In this document: positions 24,617 through 32,867 of the stretch, piece by piece
How the letters are laid out: every line of letters begins with the position of its first letter
Position numbering within the stretch: position 1 is the first letter of the stretch
Assembly: GCA_910585485.1 (NCBI GenBank)
Contig: CAJUEZ010000001.1
Location: forward strand, 62,001 to 126,000
Length of the DNA: 64,000 nt
Direction of reading: 5' to 3'
Origin: an uncultured Clostridia bacterium
Lineage (GTDB): Bacteria > Bacillota > Clostridia > UBA1381
Notes under the pieces: model-generated
The model's input: only the letters and a program-made list of their open reading frames with translations
Told to the model about the DNA's origin: nothing
Databases searched by the model: none
Made by a program: the position numbers and the translations under genes

Positions 24617-25411
24617 TTATTCCTTTCCTGTCAAACCTAAAAACCCCTTCACCAATGACTGTAATTTATCCGTTTTTTCAGTTTTACCAATAGATTGTCC
24701 TAACATATTCGCCACAACACTCGATATATCATCTGTTGTAATCTCGCTTATTGGCTTGTCCGATAATTCATTTTTCATTTCCCTAAACATTTCCGCTGTT
24801 ATCGGTTGTGGAGGCTCTCTGTCGATATTGTTCTGAATATCCTTTAATATTGCGACAAATGTATTTTTGATTTTATCAAGCTCGGCTTCGTGATTGCCTA
24901 ATTTATGTGATTTCAAAAGCCGTATATCCTGTTGAACTTCCGATTTGTGTTCAGGGTTGTCTTTCATAAAATCTGCCAATGTTGAGGTTGCCATATTGAT
25001 TATATCATTTCTTGCCGCAATTCCGTCAGCAATGCTATTGTCAAAATACGCTTTTATCATATAAATCAAATACGGAAAATTCTTGTGTTCCAAAAGCTGA
25101 TTGAGAGTGTCAACATCAATCTTTTTTGAAACTATCGCTTTAACCACATTTTCCGATAATCCCAATTCCGATATATCATAATTTTTAGGTGAACGCATTG
25201 TTGTTAATCCAAGAATATAATCCGTTGAAACATTAAAAGTCTTTGCAAGTTTTATCAATATATCACTGCTTATATGTGTTATCTTCCCGTTTTCAATCCG
25301 GCTTAACTGTGATTGCGGTATTCCTGTTGTCTGACTTAATTTCAGCTTAGTCCAGCCCATTTTAGTCCTTAAATCACCGATAATTTCACCCGGTGTTCCC
25401 GGCAAGTACAT
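24617..25411 (-). CDS. XRE-family regulator with long C-terminal domain
   Basis: The ATG at 25411 follows AGGAGGTG; a longer frame upstream has no ribosome site. The 264-residue protein has a Cro/CI HTH at residues ~10-65 (LKLSQTTGIPQSQLSRIENG) and STDYILGLT. An unknown helical domain of ~190 residues (LLEHKNFPYLIYMIKAYFD) follows, as seen in ICE-borne regulators. An inverted repeat lies in its promoter, suggesting autoregulation and control of the divergent Cys-rich gene at 25574. Confidence 0.85.
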   Translation of the reverse strand: MYLPGTPGEIIGDLRTKMGWTKLKLSQTTGIPQSQLSRIENGKITHISSDILIKLAKTFNVSTDYILGLTTMRSPKNYDISELGLSENVVKAIVSKKIDVDTLNQLLEHKNFPYLIYMIKAYFDNSIADGIAARNDIINMATSTLADFMKDNPEHKSEVQQDIRLLKSHKLGNHEAELDKIKNTFVAILKDIQNNIDREPPQPITAEMFREMKNELSDKPISEITTDDISSVVANMLGQSIGKTEKTDKLQSLVKGFLGLTGKE

Positions 25412-25448
25412 AGCGACACCTCCTGTTAAAATAAGTATATCATTAAAG

Positions 25449-25504
25449 GTGCAGATTTGCAATAACTTAATGGTTATTTTTGCTAAATTGCATACATCTG
25501 CACA
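25449..25504. promoter_or_regulatory. Inverted-repeat operator of the XRE regulator
   Basis: GTGCAGATTTGCAA (25449-25462) faces TTGCATACATCTGCAC. A nested AATAAC / GTTATT pair lies between them. The site sits between the divergent XRE and Cys-rich genes. Confidence 0.5.
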
Positions 25505-25573
25505 ATAGCAATCTGCTCTGAAATTTATAATATAATTTATTTATACCAATACGAAAGGAGGGAAAAGTTTTAT

Positions 25574-25957
25574 ATGAATTTACCACCGATTGAAAGATAC
25601 AAGAATAACGCTCTAATCCGTATGACACCAAATCAGCGTAAGAGTGCTAATGCTCTTATTCGCAAAGTTTGTTGCAATTATTGCGACGGACAATGTGCTG
25701 TGCTTGATTGTGAATGCGTACAGATGATTTCATACTCTGTATGCTGTAAATGGTTTCGACATTGCATACTTCCGCAGGACAAAGCCTTGTTTGCAGAAGT
25801 GGTACAACCGCAACAATAAAAACACTGTGCTATATGCGGAGAATCATTTGTTCCAAAGTCAAACAGGGGCAAATATTGTGAAAAATGTTCCAAATCGGAA
25901 CGAAAACGGAAAAAGGCTATATATGAACAGAAACGAAGAAACAAAATGGGCATTTAG
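25574..25957 (+). pseudogene. Cysteine-rich VLP protein, interrupted by TAA
   Basis: The first 81 codons (RMTPNQRKSANALIRKVCCN, CECVQMISYSVCCKWFRHCI) match the Cys_rich_VLP domain found in Bacillota ICEs. A TAA at 25817-25819 ends it. The same frame continues for 46 codons to TAG at 25955-25957, encoding a zinc-ribbon tail (HCAICGESF...KYCEKCSKSERKRKK) seen in full-length homologues. One base change (e.g. CAA or AAA to TAA) explains the break. The truncated VLP part may still be made. AAAGGAGGG precedes the ATG. Confidence 0.75.
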
Positions 25958-26091
25958 GACTTTGAAAACCGCATAAAACCTATGGTTTTAGATGCCCAAT
26001 GTTGAGAGGCTTGTGTAGTCACACTAAAACCCCGTAATTTGAACTTTGAAATGACCACGAAACTACTACAAAACGAAAGGAGGGACAATAT

Positions 26092-26244
26092 ACGAAAATA
26101 GACGGTGATTTCAAACAGGAGATACCTCAGTATGAGATAGACGCATTTGCAAGGTGCATACTTCCGAAAATACAGGCGTATTTCGAGAGTAAGGAAGGCA
26201 ATAAAGAATTTGAGAGATGGAAATTGAACCAAGAAAAGAAATGA
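26092..26244 (+). CDS. Small element protein with ACG start
   Basis: This 50-codon frame (IDGDFKQEIPQYEIDAFARC, ILPKIQAYFESKEGNKEF) resembles small conserved proteins next to Cys-rich VLP genes in ICEs. AAAGGAGG lies 8 bases before ACG at 26092, exactly where ATG is expected, so the start codon has probably mutated and expression may be weak or absent. A decayed second copy lies at 40042. Function is unknown. Confidence 0.6.
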   Translation, partial: TKIDGDFKQEIPQYEIDAFARCILPKIQAYFESKEGNKEFERWKLNQEKK

Positions 26245-26260
26245 TTTTGAAACTTACATA

Positions 26261-26298
26261 AATGGCAGTATCAAGCAAATGTTGATACTGCCGTTTTT
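26261..26298 (+). terminator. Terminator after the small element gene
   Basis: TGGCAGTATCAA / TTGATACTGCC then GTTTTTAG. Nearly identical to the terminator at 40124. Confidence 0.85.
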
Positions 26299-26308
26299 AG
26301 CGTAAATA

Positions 26309-26854
26309 TTATTTTTTGTATTTTTCTTGTAATTGTTTTTTTTCGTCAGTAGCCATAGTATCTTTTTTTTCGGTATCTTGAATAGATTTATTAAAAACAA
26401 TTAATATCATTATTCTTATTATTCTTATTCCACAAAGTATAGTATATATTATTAATCCTCCCCATAAAGAGTATAATAAAGTGTTAATATTTAATATACA
26501 AATATCAACTCTAATATACAAAACAATACTTACCGATATTAGAAATAAGCCAGCAATGAAAGCTTCAACAAAATATTGTTTTAATTTTTCCCGTGAACGA
26601 TGATTAAAAAGTTTTATTACTAAATCTTCGTTTTTTATACTAAATAGAATACCTAAAAGAACACCTATAAATCCAATCAATATAGAAGTAAAATTTATAA
26701 TTGAATCTAAGAGTTTATCAAAGGTGTCTGTTGATATATTTAAATTGAATTTATCATTTTTATAAATAATAAAAAATGCAATTATTCCTAATATAATAGG
26801 AATCCATTTTTCAATAAAAACCAAAATTATAGTTGATTTTTTATTTTGTTTCAC
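26309..26854 (-). CDS. Four-helix membrane protein paired with DUF6731-like gene
   Basis: This 181-residue protein has four predicted helices (about residues 8-27, 50-70, 94-114 and 121-150) and Lys-rich cytosolic tails. The start is GTG at 26854 behind AAGGAG, 4 bases after the upstream stop. I assign no family. The fixed order of a soluble protein followed by a small membrane protein recalls two-gene anti-phage modules such as Kiwa (4-TM KwaA with KwaB). That resemblance is in layout only. Confidence 0.7.
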   Translation of the reverse strand: MKQNKKSTIILVFIEKWIPIILGIIAFFIIYKNDKFNLNISTDTFDKLLDSIINFTSILIGFIGVLLGILFSIKNEDLVIKLFNHRSREKLKQYFVEAFIAGLFLISVSIVLYIRVDICILNINTLLYSLWGGLIIYTILCGIRIIRIMILIVFNKSIQDTEKKDTMATDEKKQLQEKYKK

Positions 26855-26858
26855 TTTC

Positions 26859-27794
26859 TTACTCCTTCAAATTTAAAACTCCTTTTATTTTGTCTTTAGA
26901 TTTTTTATATTGTTCTAATATTTTACTGGACAAATAATCAGTAGAAATAGATTTTTTTACCTCTTGTTCAACAACCATATAGTCAGATAATTTTCCCGAT
27001 AATAGATCCATGTATTCAACAGGAGCATCACCTTCTTTATAAAATACTTCTGCTTTATTTACTACATTGGGTTGACTCGAAACGAGCTCTTGTAACGTAT
27101 TATTAACTGCAACATCATTCAAATGTTTTTTTCTATGCCCCATAGACACTGTAACATCAACAAAAGCTCCATCATATGACTGTAATCCTTTTAACAATCC
27201 TCCTAGGGGACTATAATCAAAGCTCTGCATATTGTTTGCAATATCAGCAATTTTAAAACGGATTTTTCTGTAATTTTTGTTTTGTTTACGAAGCAAAGAA
27301 TTTATATCCTCATTTGACATTATAGGCCTAAGATAAATTCTATTATTATCCCTATGTTCCCATAACTCATTTATGTATCGTTCAACTCCAGTGACACTTA
27401 AACTATCTCTATTCCGTTGTAGAGCTAACACATTGATAGAATCATCATAAATAGCAATAGCTTCTTCACCAATATATTCATCATCATCTAATTCCATATC
27501 TTCTGTTTCCTTACTATTATATGCTTTTTTTGGTAAACCAGTGTCTCTCATTCTAAGAAAAACAAGATTCCAAAGATCTGTTTCAATATATGAGAAATCG
27601 TCAAGTCTTATTTTTTCTCTATAATATGGTTGCGCTCTCTTTTTTATTTCTTTAAATTCATTATCAAATAAAGCTATCCATTTATGTAAATCAAATAAGC
27701 AATCGGGTATATTAGGATTATCCATTTTTGTAATATCTCTACAAACAACACGAAAATAGTCAACCTTTACTGATTTTTTTATCGTATCTGCCAT
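26859..27794 (-). CDS. DUF6731-like soluble protein
   Basis: This 311-residue soluble protein begins KKSVKVDYFRVVCRD and has DDFSYIETDLWNLVFLRMRD, TGLPKKA and GEEAIAIYDDSINVLALQRN. It resembles the family I know as DUF6731, of unknown function. The C-terminal third is rich in charged residues. The ATG at 27794 follows TTGGAGG. It is the first gene of a two-gene unit at the right end of the element. A sensor or effector role in defence is inference from context. Confidence 0.6.
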   Translation of the reverse strand: MADTIKKSVKVDYFRVVCRDITKMDNPNIPDCLFDLHKWIALFDNEFKEIKKRAQPYYREKIRLDDFSYIETDLWNLVFLRMRDTGLPKKAYNSKETEDMELDDDEYIGEEAIAIYDDSINVLALQRNRDSLSVTGVERYINELWEHRDNNRIYLRPIMSNEDINSLLRKQNKNYRKIRFKIADIANNMQSFDYSPLGGLLKGLQSYDGAFVDVTVSMGHRKKHLNDVAVNNTLQELVSSQPNVVNKAEVFYKEGDAPVEYMDLLSGKLSDYMVVEQEVKKSISTDYLSSKILEQYKKSKDKIKGVLNLKE

Positions 27795-27934
27795 AGTTAA
27801 ATCCTCCAATAGTAATTTATTATATAAAATTATATAATAAATTACTATTAATTGTCAATAAAAATTGTAACATTATGACGAAAATTATTATATTAAAGTT
27901 CTACAAATATTACAAAAATATTATCAATCCATAC

Positions 27935-27946
27935 GAGTTCGCCTAT
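27935..27946 (-). repeat. Right terminal inverted repeat / att arm
   Basis: GAGTTCGCCTAT, reverse complement of 16059-16070. The 140 bases before it (27795-27934) are AT-rich promoter region without a gene. Confidence 0.65.
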
Positions 27947-27964
27947 ATATCCATGTGCTTCACC

Positions 27965-27999
27965 AAAACCGCTTAAACACTACGTTTAAGCGGTTTTTT
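27965..27999 (+). terminator. Probable original tRNA-operon terminator
   Basis: AAAACCGCTTAAAC / GTTTAAGCGGTTTTTT with loop ACTAC. It directly follows the TCACCAAAA copy, as it would follow the tRNA-Lys CCA end in an empty site. Confidence 0.85.
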
Positions 28000-28070
28000 C
28001 ATGTTTTGATTTATTTTTCTGCGTACTTGATTTTTGATGAAAATCTTAAGAATCAAGAGGTGTAAAAAAT

Positions 28071-28262
28071 ATGAAAATCACAATGAAAACAAAGACGGAA
28101 TATTTTAATGATTTTCTGTTTGCCAAAAGAGCACAAGGAACAGCGGATAAAACCATTCCAAGCTACAATTATCACATTAACGCTGTCAAGCGACATTTAG
28201 ATGTTAATGTTCTAATAGAAGAATTGAATAAAAGTAAATTAAACACAATGATAAACAGTATT
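28071..28262 (+). pseudogene. Tyrosine recombinase, N-terminal fragment
   Basis: The ATG follows AAGAGGTG. About 64 codons match the core-binding domain of ICE integrases (YFNDFLFAKRAQGTADKTIP, SYNYHINAVKRHLD, LNTMINSI). The catalytic domain (R..HxxR..Y) is absent. Homology ends near 28262, where a fragment of an oppositely oriented gene begins. Confidence 0.7.
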
Positions 28263-28465
28263 CCTAAATCATTATCATTGTCAAGTGATTGCGCCAAAGT
28301 ATTTATATCGCGGTAAATGCTGCGCCGCTCTGCTTTTAATTCGCAATAATTTTCGAGATAATCAATAATATCAGATGTTATAACCTCGTGGTTTTCGTCT
28401 GAATTTTTAAGCAGATATTTTGCAACATATAGGATTTTTAGCTTTTGATTTTCTGATTTTGGCAT
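28262..28465 (-). pseudogene. WYL regulator, N-terminal fragment
   Basis: About 67 codons (KLKILYVAKYLLKNSDENHE, KAERRSIYRDINTLAQSLD) match the winged HTH that begins WYL regulators. The WYL domain is missing; the frame runs into the integrase fragment. Confidence 0.7.
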
Positions 28466-29026
28466 TGCGTGTACTCCGTTCCGTATTATTATAATTTAAT
28501 AATATCATTTCTGTTGGATATTTACAATAGCTTATAATAAAAATGTTTGCGCGGAGCGGCTAACCGTTTGCGTAAATAGCTATTGATTTATGGATAATTT
28601 ATGATATAATAAAAGTACCACAAATTTAACTATCATATTGTTTTTACATTATGATACTAACATTTTTAAATAGTACTTTTGGATATTCGATTGAGGATAT
28701 TCTTTTTTGCCATGTATAATAACGGTTTGTGTTGCAAAAAACGCAGGCTTTTCATATTGAAATACCGTTGTTATAAAAGGCTTTTAAAAGTGTGTTTCAT
28801 AATTGATAGTTAAATGTGTGGTAACATTAAAATCTAAGCCGCGTTTTTGTGCGTGATATAGGATTTTATACCACGCATTTTTTATTGCGTGAAAATATCT
28901 TATATAACAAGGTGGTGGTTTTATGTTTTCAGTAATAGTCTTGTTTTCTCTTGGTTCTGAAAATGGATTGTAGCAATATACAATTAAAATTATTATTATC
29001 AATAACAAGAAGAAAGGAATTTGATT
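28466..29026. other. 561-base stretch without a supported gene
   Basis: AT-rich. It contains a promoter-like TTGATT-16-TATAAT at about 28583-28610 (+) and two GGATATTC copies near 28680-28702. Open frames on either strand lack ribosome sites and look random. Confidence 0.5.
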
Positions 29027-29611
29027 ATGGAAGCTTTAATTGTTATATTAAGTATTTTATTATTGGCGGCTATAATAGCAATACATTATTATATTGCATC
29101 GGAGTTTTACTTAGCAGCAATAAGAAAAGGCTATAATGAGAAAAAATATTTTTGGATACCGTTTCTGTTTGGCATAGCCGGTTGGCTCTTAATTGTAGCA
29201 TTGCCTGTTAAAGAGTATCCGGAAGAAGAGTATTCGGAAGAAGAGTATTCGGAAGAAGAGTATTCGGAAGAAGAGTTAAAACAAAAGCCGAAAAAACAAA
29301 CAGAACAAGAAATCGAGATTATCCGAAATGTAGCAAAACATGTAGATGGTTTATATATAAAAAGTATATCAAACACCGATCTTAAAACAACAGAATGCTC
29401 CATAGAAATAAACGGTGTTAACTATTCATCATCTGATTGGATTGCGGATGGTAAAATTCAATGGTTTGCGGTAGATAATAAAATATCATATGGCATTAAG
29501 GATAAGACAAAAAATGCACCATATACGCTTAAATTTGAGTTGGTTGAAACAGGAATCAATGTAACAGGTTTTCCTGACGATTTATACAACGGTTTATATA
29601 TTAAACAATAA
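29027..29611 (+). CDS. Membrane protein with YSEEE repeats, unknown
   Basis: This 194-residue protein has two N-terminal helices (residues ~1-22 and ~43-60). An acidic linker of EEYSE repeats (~64-84) follows, then a ~110-residue extramembrane domain (IRNVAKHVDGLYIKSIS, CSIEINGVNYSS, YTLKFELVETGINVTGFPD). No family is recognised. AGAAAGGA lies 8 bases before the ATG at 29027. A terminator follows, so it is a single, intact gene among degraded ones. Confidence 0.7.
   Translation: MEALIVILSILLLAAIIAIHYYIASEFYLAAIRKGYNEKKYFWIPFLFGIAGWLLIVALPVKEYPEEEYSEEEYSEEEYSEEELKQKPKKQTEQEIEIIRNVAKHVDGLYIKSISNTDLKTTECSIEINGVNYSSSDWIADGKIQWFAVDNKISYGIKDKTKNAPYTLKFELVETGINVTGFPDDLYNGLYIKQ
29221..29278 (+). repeat. 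15-bp tandem repeat inside the gene
   Basis: GGAAGAAGAGTATTC occurs three times in perfect tandem, followed by a partial fourth copy. It encodes EEEYS units; in-frame copy changes would vary linker length. Confidence 0.9.
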
Positions 29612-29617
29612 TTATCT

Positions 29618-29653
29618 ACACAAAGGCAGCGTTTGCGTTGCCTTTTGTGTTTC
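29618..29653 (+). terminator. Terminator of the YSEEE gene
   Basis: ACACAAAGGCA / TGCCTTTTGTGT with loop GCGTTTGCGT. Confidence 0.75.
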
Positions 29654-29932
29654 CTCAAATATTTACTTGCGGCTGCGGCTATGTGATATAAAAAGGCGCG
29701 CTTATGCGGCGGTAAGCCCGGAACGGCAGAAACCGACAGAGAGGGCTGTATTTTAAGAAAATGCCTGGCAAAAAGATTTTTTGGGATATATGGCGGTTTA
29801 CCTGCCGTTGAAAAGTCTAAAAATCTCTTGTAACTTTTGTGGACAAACAAGGAAAATCCATTAACAATACTTTTCATATATTTGTGAGAGAGTGAATAAC
29901 TTATATCACTAAGAAAAAGGAGATAAAAATAA

Positions 29933-30074
29933 ATGAATAAAAGAAATAAAGTTATAAGCATAAGAGTTTAGGACAGGAACACTTAAAAAGGGCGATTTGA
30001 CCGAATGGATTAGACAAGACCGCAACAAGCGTATGGATTTGGAATCAAGAATAGAACTTGAAATATGGGAATGA
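29933..30074 (+). pseudogene. Ribbon-helix-helix-like protein remnant
   Basis: After AAAAAGGAG, an ATG opens MNKRNKVISIRV and then stops. In another frame GTLKKGDLTEWIRQDRNKRM continues to TGA at 30072. The pieces look like the two ends of a small RHH or mobilisation-type protein with its middle deleted. The preceding 29654-29932 holds only fragments I cannot name. Confidence 0.45.
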
Positions 30075-30144
30075 TTGTGTCAAATTATAGTGAAACTTGT
30101 TTTTATCAAGAATATATGCTATAATATAACCAATCTTTTACTTT

Positions 30145-30991
30145 TGAAAAAAATGTCAAGGAAGCTGACAAGGAGTAATGAAACGCTTTCCAGAGTGTTT
30201 AAAAATATTGAAAGCTCAGCGCAGGGAAGCGACAGCGAGGACGATTTCAAGGGTTTGTTTGATGGTATAGACTATGATAAATTTGATATTGCTTACGGTG
30301 ATACCCTGATAGAGCCTCAGCACTGGGATGACGAACCTTTTGAAGCGATTGTTTCAAATCCGCCGTATTCTATAAAATGGGAAGGGGACAACAACCCTAT
30401 TTTGATAAATGACCAGCGTTTTTCGCCCGCTGGGGTGCTTGCGCCGAAATCAAAGGCAGACCTTGCGTTTATAATGCACTCATTATCGTGGCTTGCAACA
30501 AACGGCACTGCGGCGATTGTATGTTTTCCTGGTGTTATGTATCGCGGCGGAGCGGAGCAAAAAATTAGAAAATACCTTGTAAGCAACAATTTTATAGATT
30601 TTATTATACAGCTTCCCGACCACTTGTTTTATGGGACAAGCATTATGGTTTTGAAGAAGTCAAAATGGATAATTCCGTACTTTTCATTGATGCCACAAAG
30701 GAATGTGTTAAGGTTACAAACAGCAATAAAATGACTGCGGATAATATTGACAGTATCATAAACACATATATAGAAAGAACAGACAAGGACTATATTTCTA
30801 AGCTTGTGCCAAGCGAGGGAATAGAAGCGCAGAATTATAACCTTTCTGTATCAAGTTATGTTGAGCAGGAGGACACAAGAGAAAAAATAGATATTACGGA
30901 GCTTAATAAAAATATAAAAGAAATCGTTGCAAGAGAACAGGTTTTGCGTGATGAAATTGATAAAATAATTGCAGAAATTGAGGTGCAGTAA
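30145..30991 (+). pseudogene. Type I restriction methylase HsdM, decayed
   Basis: Three HsdM pieces are joined: [13 protein letters not shown]...DDFKGLFD, then [20 protein letters not shown]...[13 protein letters not shown]...FGTSI-like sequence, and, after a frameshift near 30660, [16 protein letters not shown] to the normal C-terminus ending at 30991. The region between the first two, which holds the SAM-binding DPACGSG motif, is deleted. The methylase cannot work. NPPY (motif IV) is intact. Confidence 0.85.
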
Positions 30992-30992
30992 T

Positions 30993-32012
30993 ATGGATAA
31001 TAATTTTAATTTTTTAGTGTATCAGACAGCGGAAGAAAATGTTTCCGTAAATGCGCTGATAAAAGATGAAACAATATGGCTGTCACAAAAAGCGATGGCT
31101 GAATTGTTTGAGACGGATAAATCCTCAATTAGCAGACACTTAAAGAATATTTTTAATGAGGGTGAACTTGATGAAAATATGGTTGTTGCAAAAATTGCAA
31201 CAACCACTCAACATGGTGCTATTAAAGGAAAAACTCAAAGTCGTTTAACTCAATTTTATAACCTTGATGCCATAATTTCCGTTGGTTATAGGGTTAATTC
31301 ACGTCGTGCAACGAATTTCAGGATTTGGGCAACAAGTATCCTAAAAGAATATATGATAAAAGGCTTTGCGATGGACGATGAACGATTAAAACAGGGAAAA
31401 ACTGCATTTGGCAAAGACTACTTCCGCGAGTTATTGGAAAGAGTTCGCTCCATTCGTGCAAGCGAACGTCGTATCTGGCAGCAAATTACAGATATTTTTG
31501 CAGAATGCAGTATTGATTATGATAAAAAATCGGATACAACTAGTGAGTTCTATGCAATGGTGCAAAACAAATTCCATTATGCAATTACAGGACAAACCTC
31601 TGCTGAAATTATATATACAAAAGTTGACAGTAAAAAGGATAATATGGGACTTACCACTTGGGAAAACGCTCCTGATGGCAGAATTTTAAAATCCGATATC
31701 GGCATAGCAAAAAATTACCTTGAAGATAAACAAATCAGACAGTTGGAGAGGACAGTTTCAGGCTATTTTGACTACATAGAGGATTTAATCGAAAGAGAAA
31801 ATACATTTACAATGGAAGAGTTTGCTCAAAGCGTAAACGAGTTTCTTTCTTTTCGCAGGTATAAAATCTTAAAAGATAAGGGACAAATTTCAAGACAAAA
31901 GGCTCTTGAAAAAGCAAACTTCGAATACAATGTCTTTAATAGAAATCAGAAAATAACGTCTGATTTTGACAAGGAAGTAAAAAAGTTGCTTGAAAGCGGC
32001 GGTGATAAATAA
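30993..32012 (+). CDS. RhuM family protein
   Basis: This 339-residue soluble protein has the RhuM/virulence-protein pattern: ETIWLSQKAMAELFETDKSS with an HTH-like segment, TQSRLTQFYNLDAIISVGYR, VNSRRATNFRIWATSILKEY and a C-terminal EFLSFRRYKIL. RhuM genes often sit inside type I restriction operons, between hsdM and hsdS, as here. The molecular role is unknown. The frame is intact although hsdM, hsdS and hsdR around it are broken. The ATG at 30993 follows GAGGTGC, 1 base after the hsdM stop. Confidence 0.88.
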   Translation: MDNNFNFLVYQTAEENVSVNALIKDETIWLSQKAMAELFETDKSSISRHLKNIFNEGELDENMVVAKIATTTQHGAIKGKTQSRLTQFYNLDAIISVGYRVNSRRATNFRIWATSILKEYMIKGFAMDDERLKQGKTAFGKDYFRELLERVRSIRASERRIWQQITDIFAECSIDYDKKSDTTSEFYAMVQNKFHYAITGQTSAEIIYTKVDSKKDNMGLTTWENAPDGRILKSDIGIAKNYLEDKQIRQLERTVSGYFDYIEDLIERENTFTMEEFAQSVNEFLSFRRYKILKDKGQISRQKALEKANFEYNVFNRNQKITSDFDKEVKKLLESGGDK

Positions 32013-32523
32013 TGAGTAAATTACAGAAGCTTATTGATACGCTATGCCCTGATGGGGTGTAAGATAAAAGGCTCGGGGAGTTTGCAACTGTGATTCGAGG
32101 AAGTGGATTGCGGAAAATTTGAAAAAAGTCAGCAAAGGCGATTTAGTGGTTGCTGTTACAAGTGAGAATGTTGAAGATGTTTGTAAATGTGTTGCGTGGC
32201 TCGGGATGATGAAATTGTCAGGATACTTGACAATTTCACAGAACTTACAGCGCGAAAGAAACAGTATGAGTATTATAGCAATAAACTATTGTTATTCCCT
32301 AATGCGCGATACCATTCTTTAGAAGAAATCTGTGAAATAGTTGATTATCGTGGGAAGACACCTAAAAAAGTTGATAAAGGCATATTTTTGATTACTGCTA
32401 AAAATATTAGACGAGGTTATATTGATTACGAAAAATCACAATAATACATTTCTCCAAATGATTATGATGAAGTTATGCGTCGCTGAACTCCGAAGATTGG
32501 AGATGTCTTAATTACTACAGAGG
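32012..32523 (+). pseudogene. Type I specificity subunit HsdS, decayed
   Basis: It opens MSKLQKLIDTLCPDGV, typical of HsdS, then hits TAA. Later pieces in shifting frames are recognisable: FATVIRGSGLRK, DEIVRILDNFTELTARKKQY (central coiled coil), LEEICEIVDYRGKTPKKV and [11 protein letters not shown]. Several stops and frameshifts are present. The start overlaps the RhuM stop by one base. Confidence 0.82.
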
Positions 32524-32716
32524 CTTTGATGCTACAACACTAAATACACTATGGGTTGATAAGAACTTGAAAATGCACGGGCTTATTCAAGCATTTTCAA
32601 GAACAAACCGTATTCTTAATTCTGTTAAGACTTTCGGGAATATCGTATGCTTCAGAAATTTACAGAAAGAGGTTGAGGACGCTGTTGCGCTCTTTGGAGA
32701 TAAAAAATTTGAATAA
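32524..32716 (+). pseudogene. Type I restriction subunit HsdR, internal fragment
   Basis: The frame [59 protein letters not shown] is the helicase motif VI region of HsdR. It is fused directly to the hsdS remnant; the rest of HsdR is absent. Confidence 0.82.
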
Positions 32717-32802
32717 TATCTTGATTTATGGGCTGTTTTTGCTTCTCTCTAAAAATTAGTTTTTTAGTAATAAAAATCAAGAAAATTGCTCTGACAGAAG
32801 CC

Positions 32803-32831
32803 TTGATTTTATTCATTAAGCCGTATATAAT
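32803..32831 (+). promoter_or_regulatory. Promoter of the two-component/ABC unit
   Basis: TTGATT, 17-base spacer, TATAAT, 36 bases before the response-regulator start. Confidence 0.7.
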
Positions 32832-32867
32832 ATTATCAGAAAAGCTTTCAGACAAAGGAGCATAAAA

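Larger units (their letters stand above)
16044..27968. mobile_element. Integrated mobilisable element in tRNA-Lys
   Basis: The left edge is the tRNA-Lys 3' end (TCACCAAAA, 16044-16052). The same nine bases recur at 27960-27968, directly before a terminator that would fit the tRNA operon. Inside each edge is the 12-bp inverted repeat ATAGGCGAACTC / GAGTTCGCCTAT, as expected for the two arms of a serine-integrase attP. The ~11.9-kb cargo includes recombinase, MobC and defence- or modification-like genes. There is no relaxase or type IV secretion gene, so transfer would need help or is lost. Confidence 0.7.

Noticed and set aside
24498..24836. 112-codon + frame over the XRE gene end
   Set aside because: Overlaps an established gene antisense; no start signal.
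28784..29008. 74-codon minus frame in the 28.5-29.0 kb gap
   Set aside because: No ribosome site, biased composition and no recognisable pattern.
29221..29278. Short tandem repeats considered as a CRISPR array
   Set aside because: 15-bp units with no spacers, lying in frame inside a coding gene.
32119..32444. Separate small genes in the hsdS region
   Set aside because: They are frames of one broken hsdS gene, not independent proteins.
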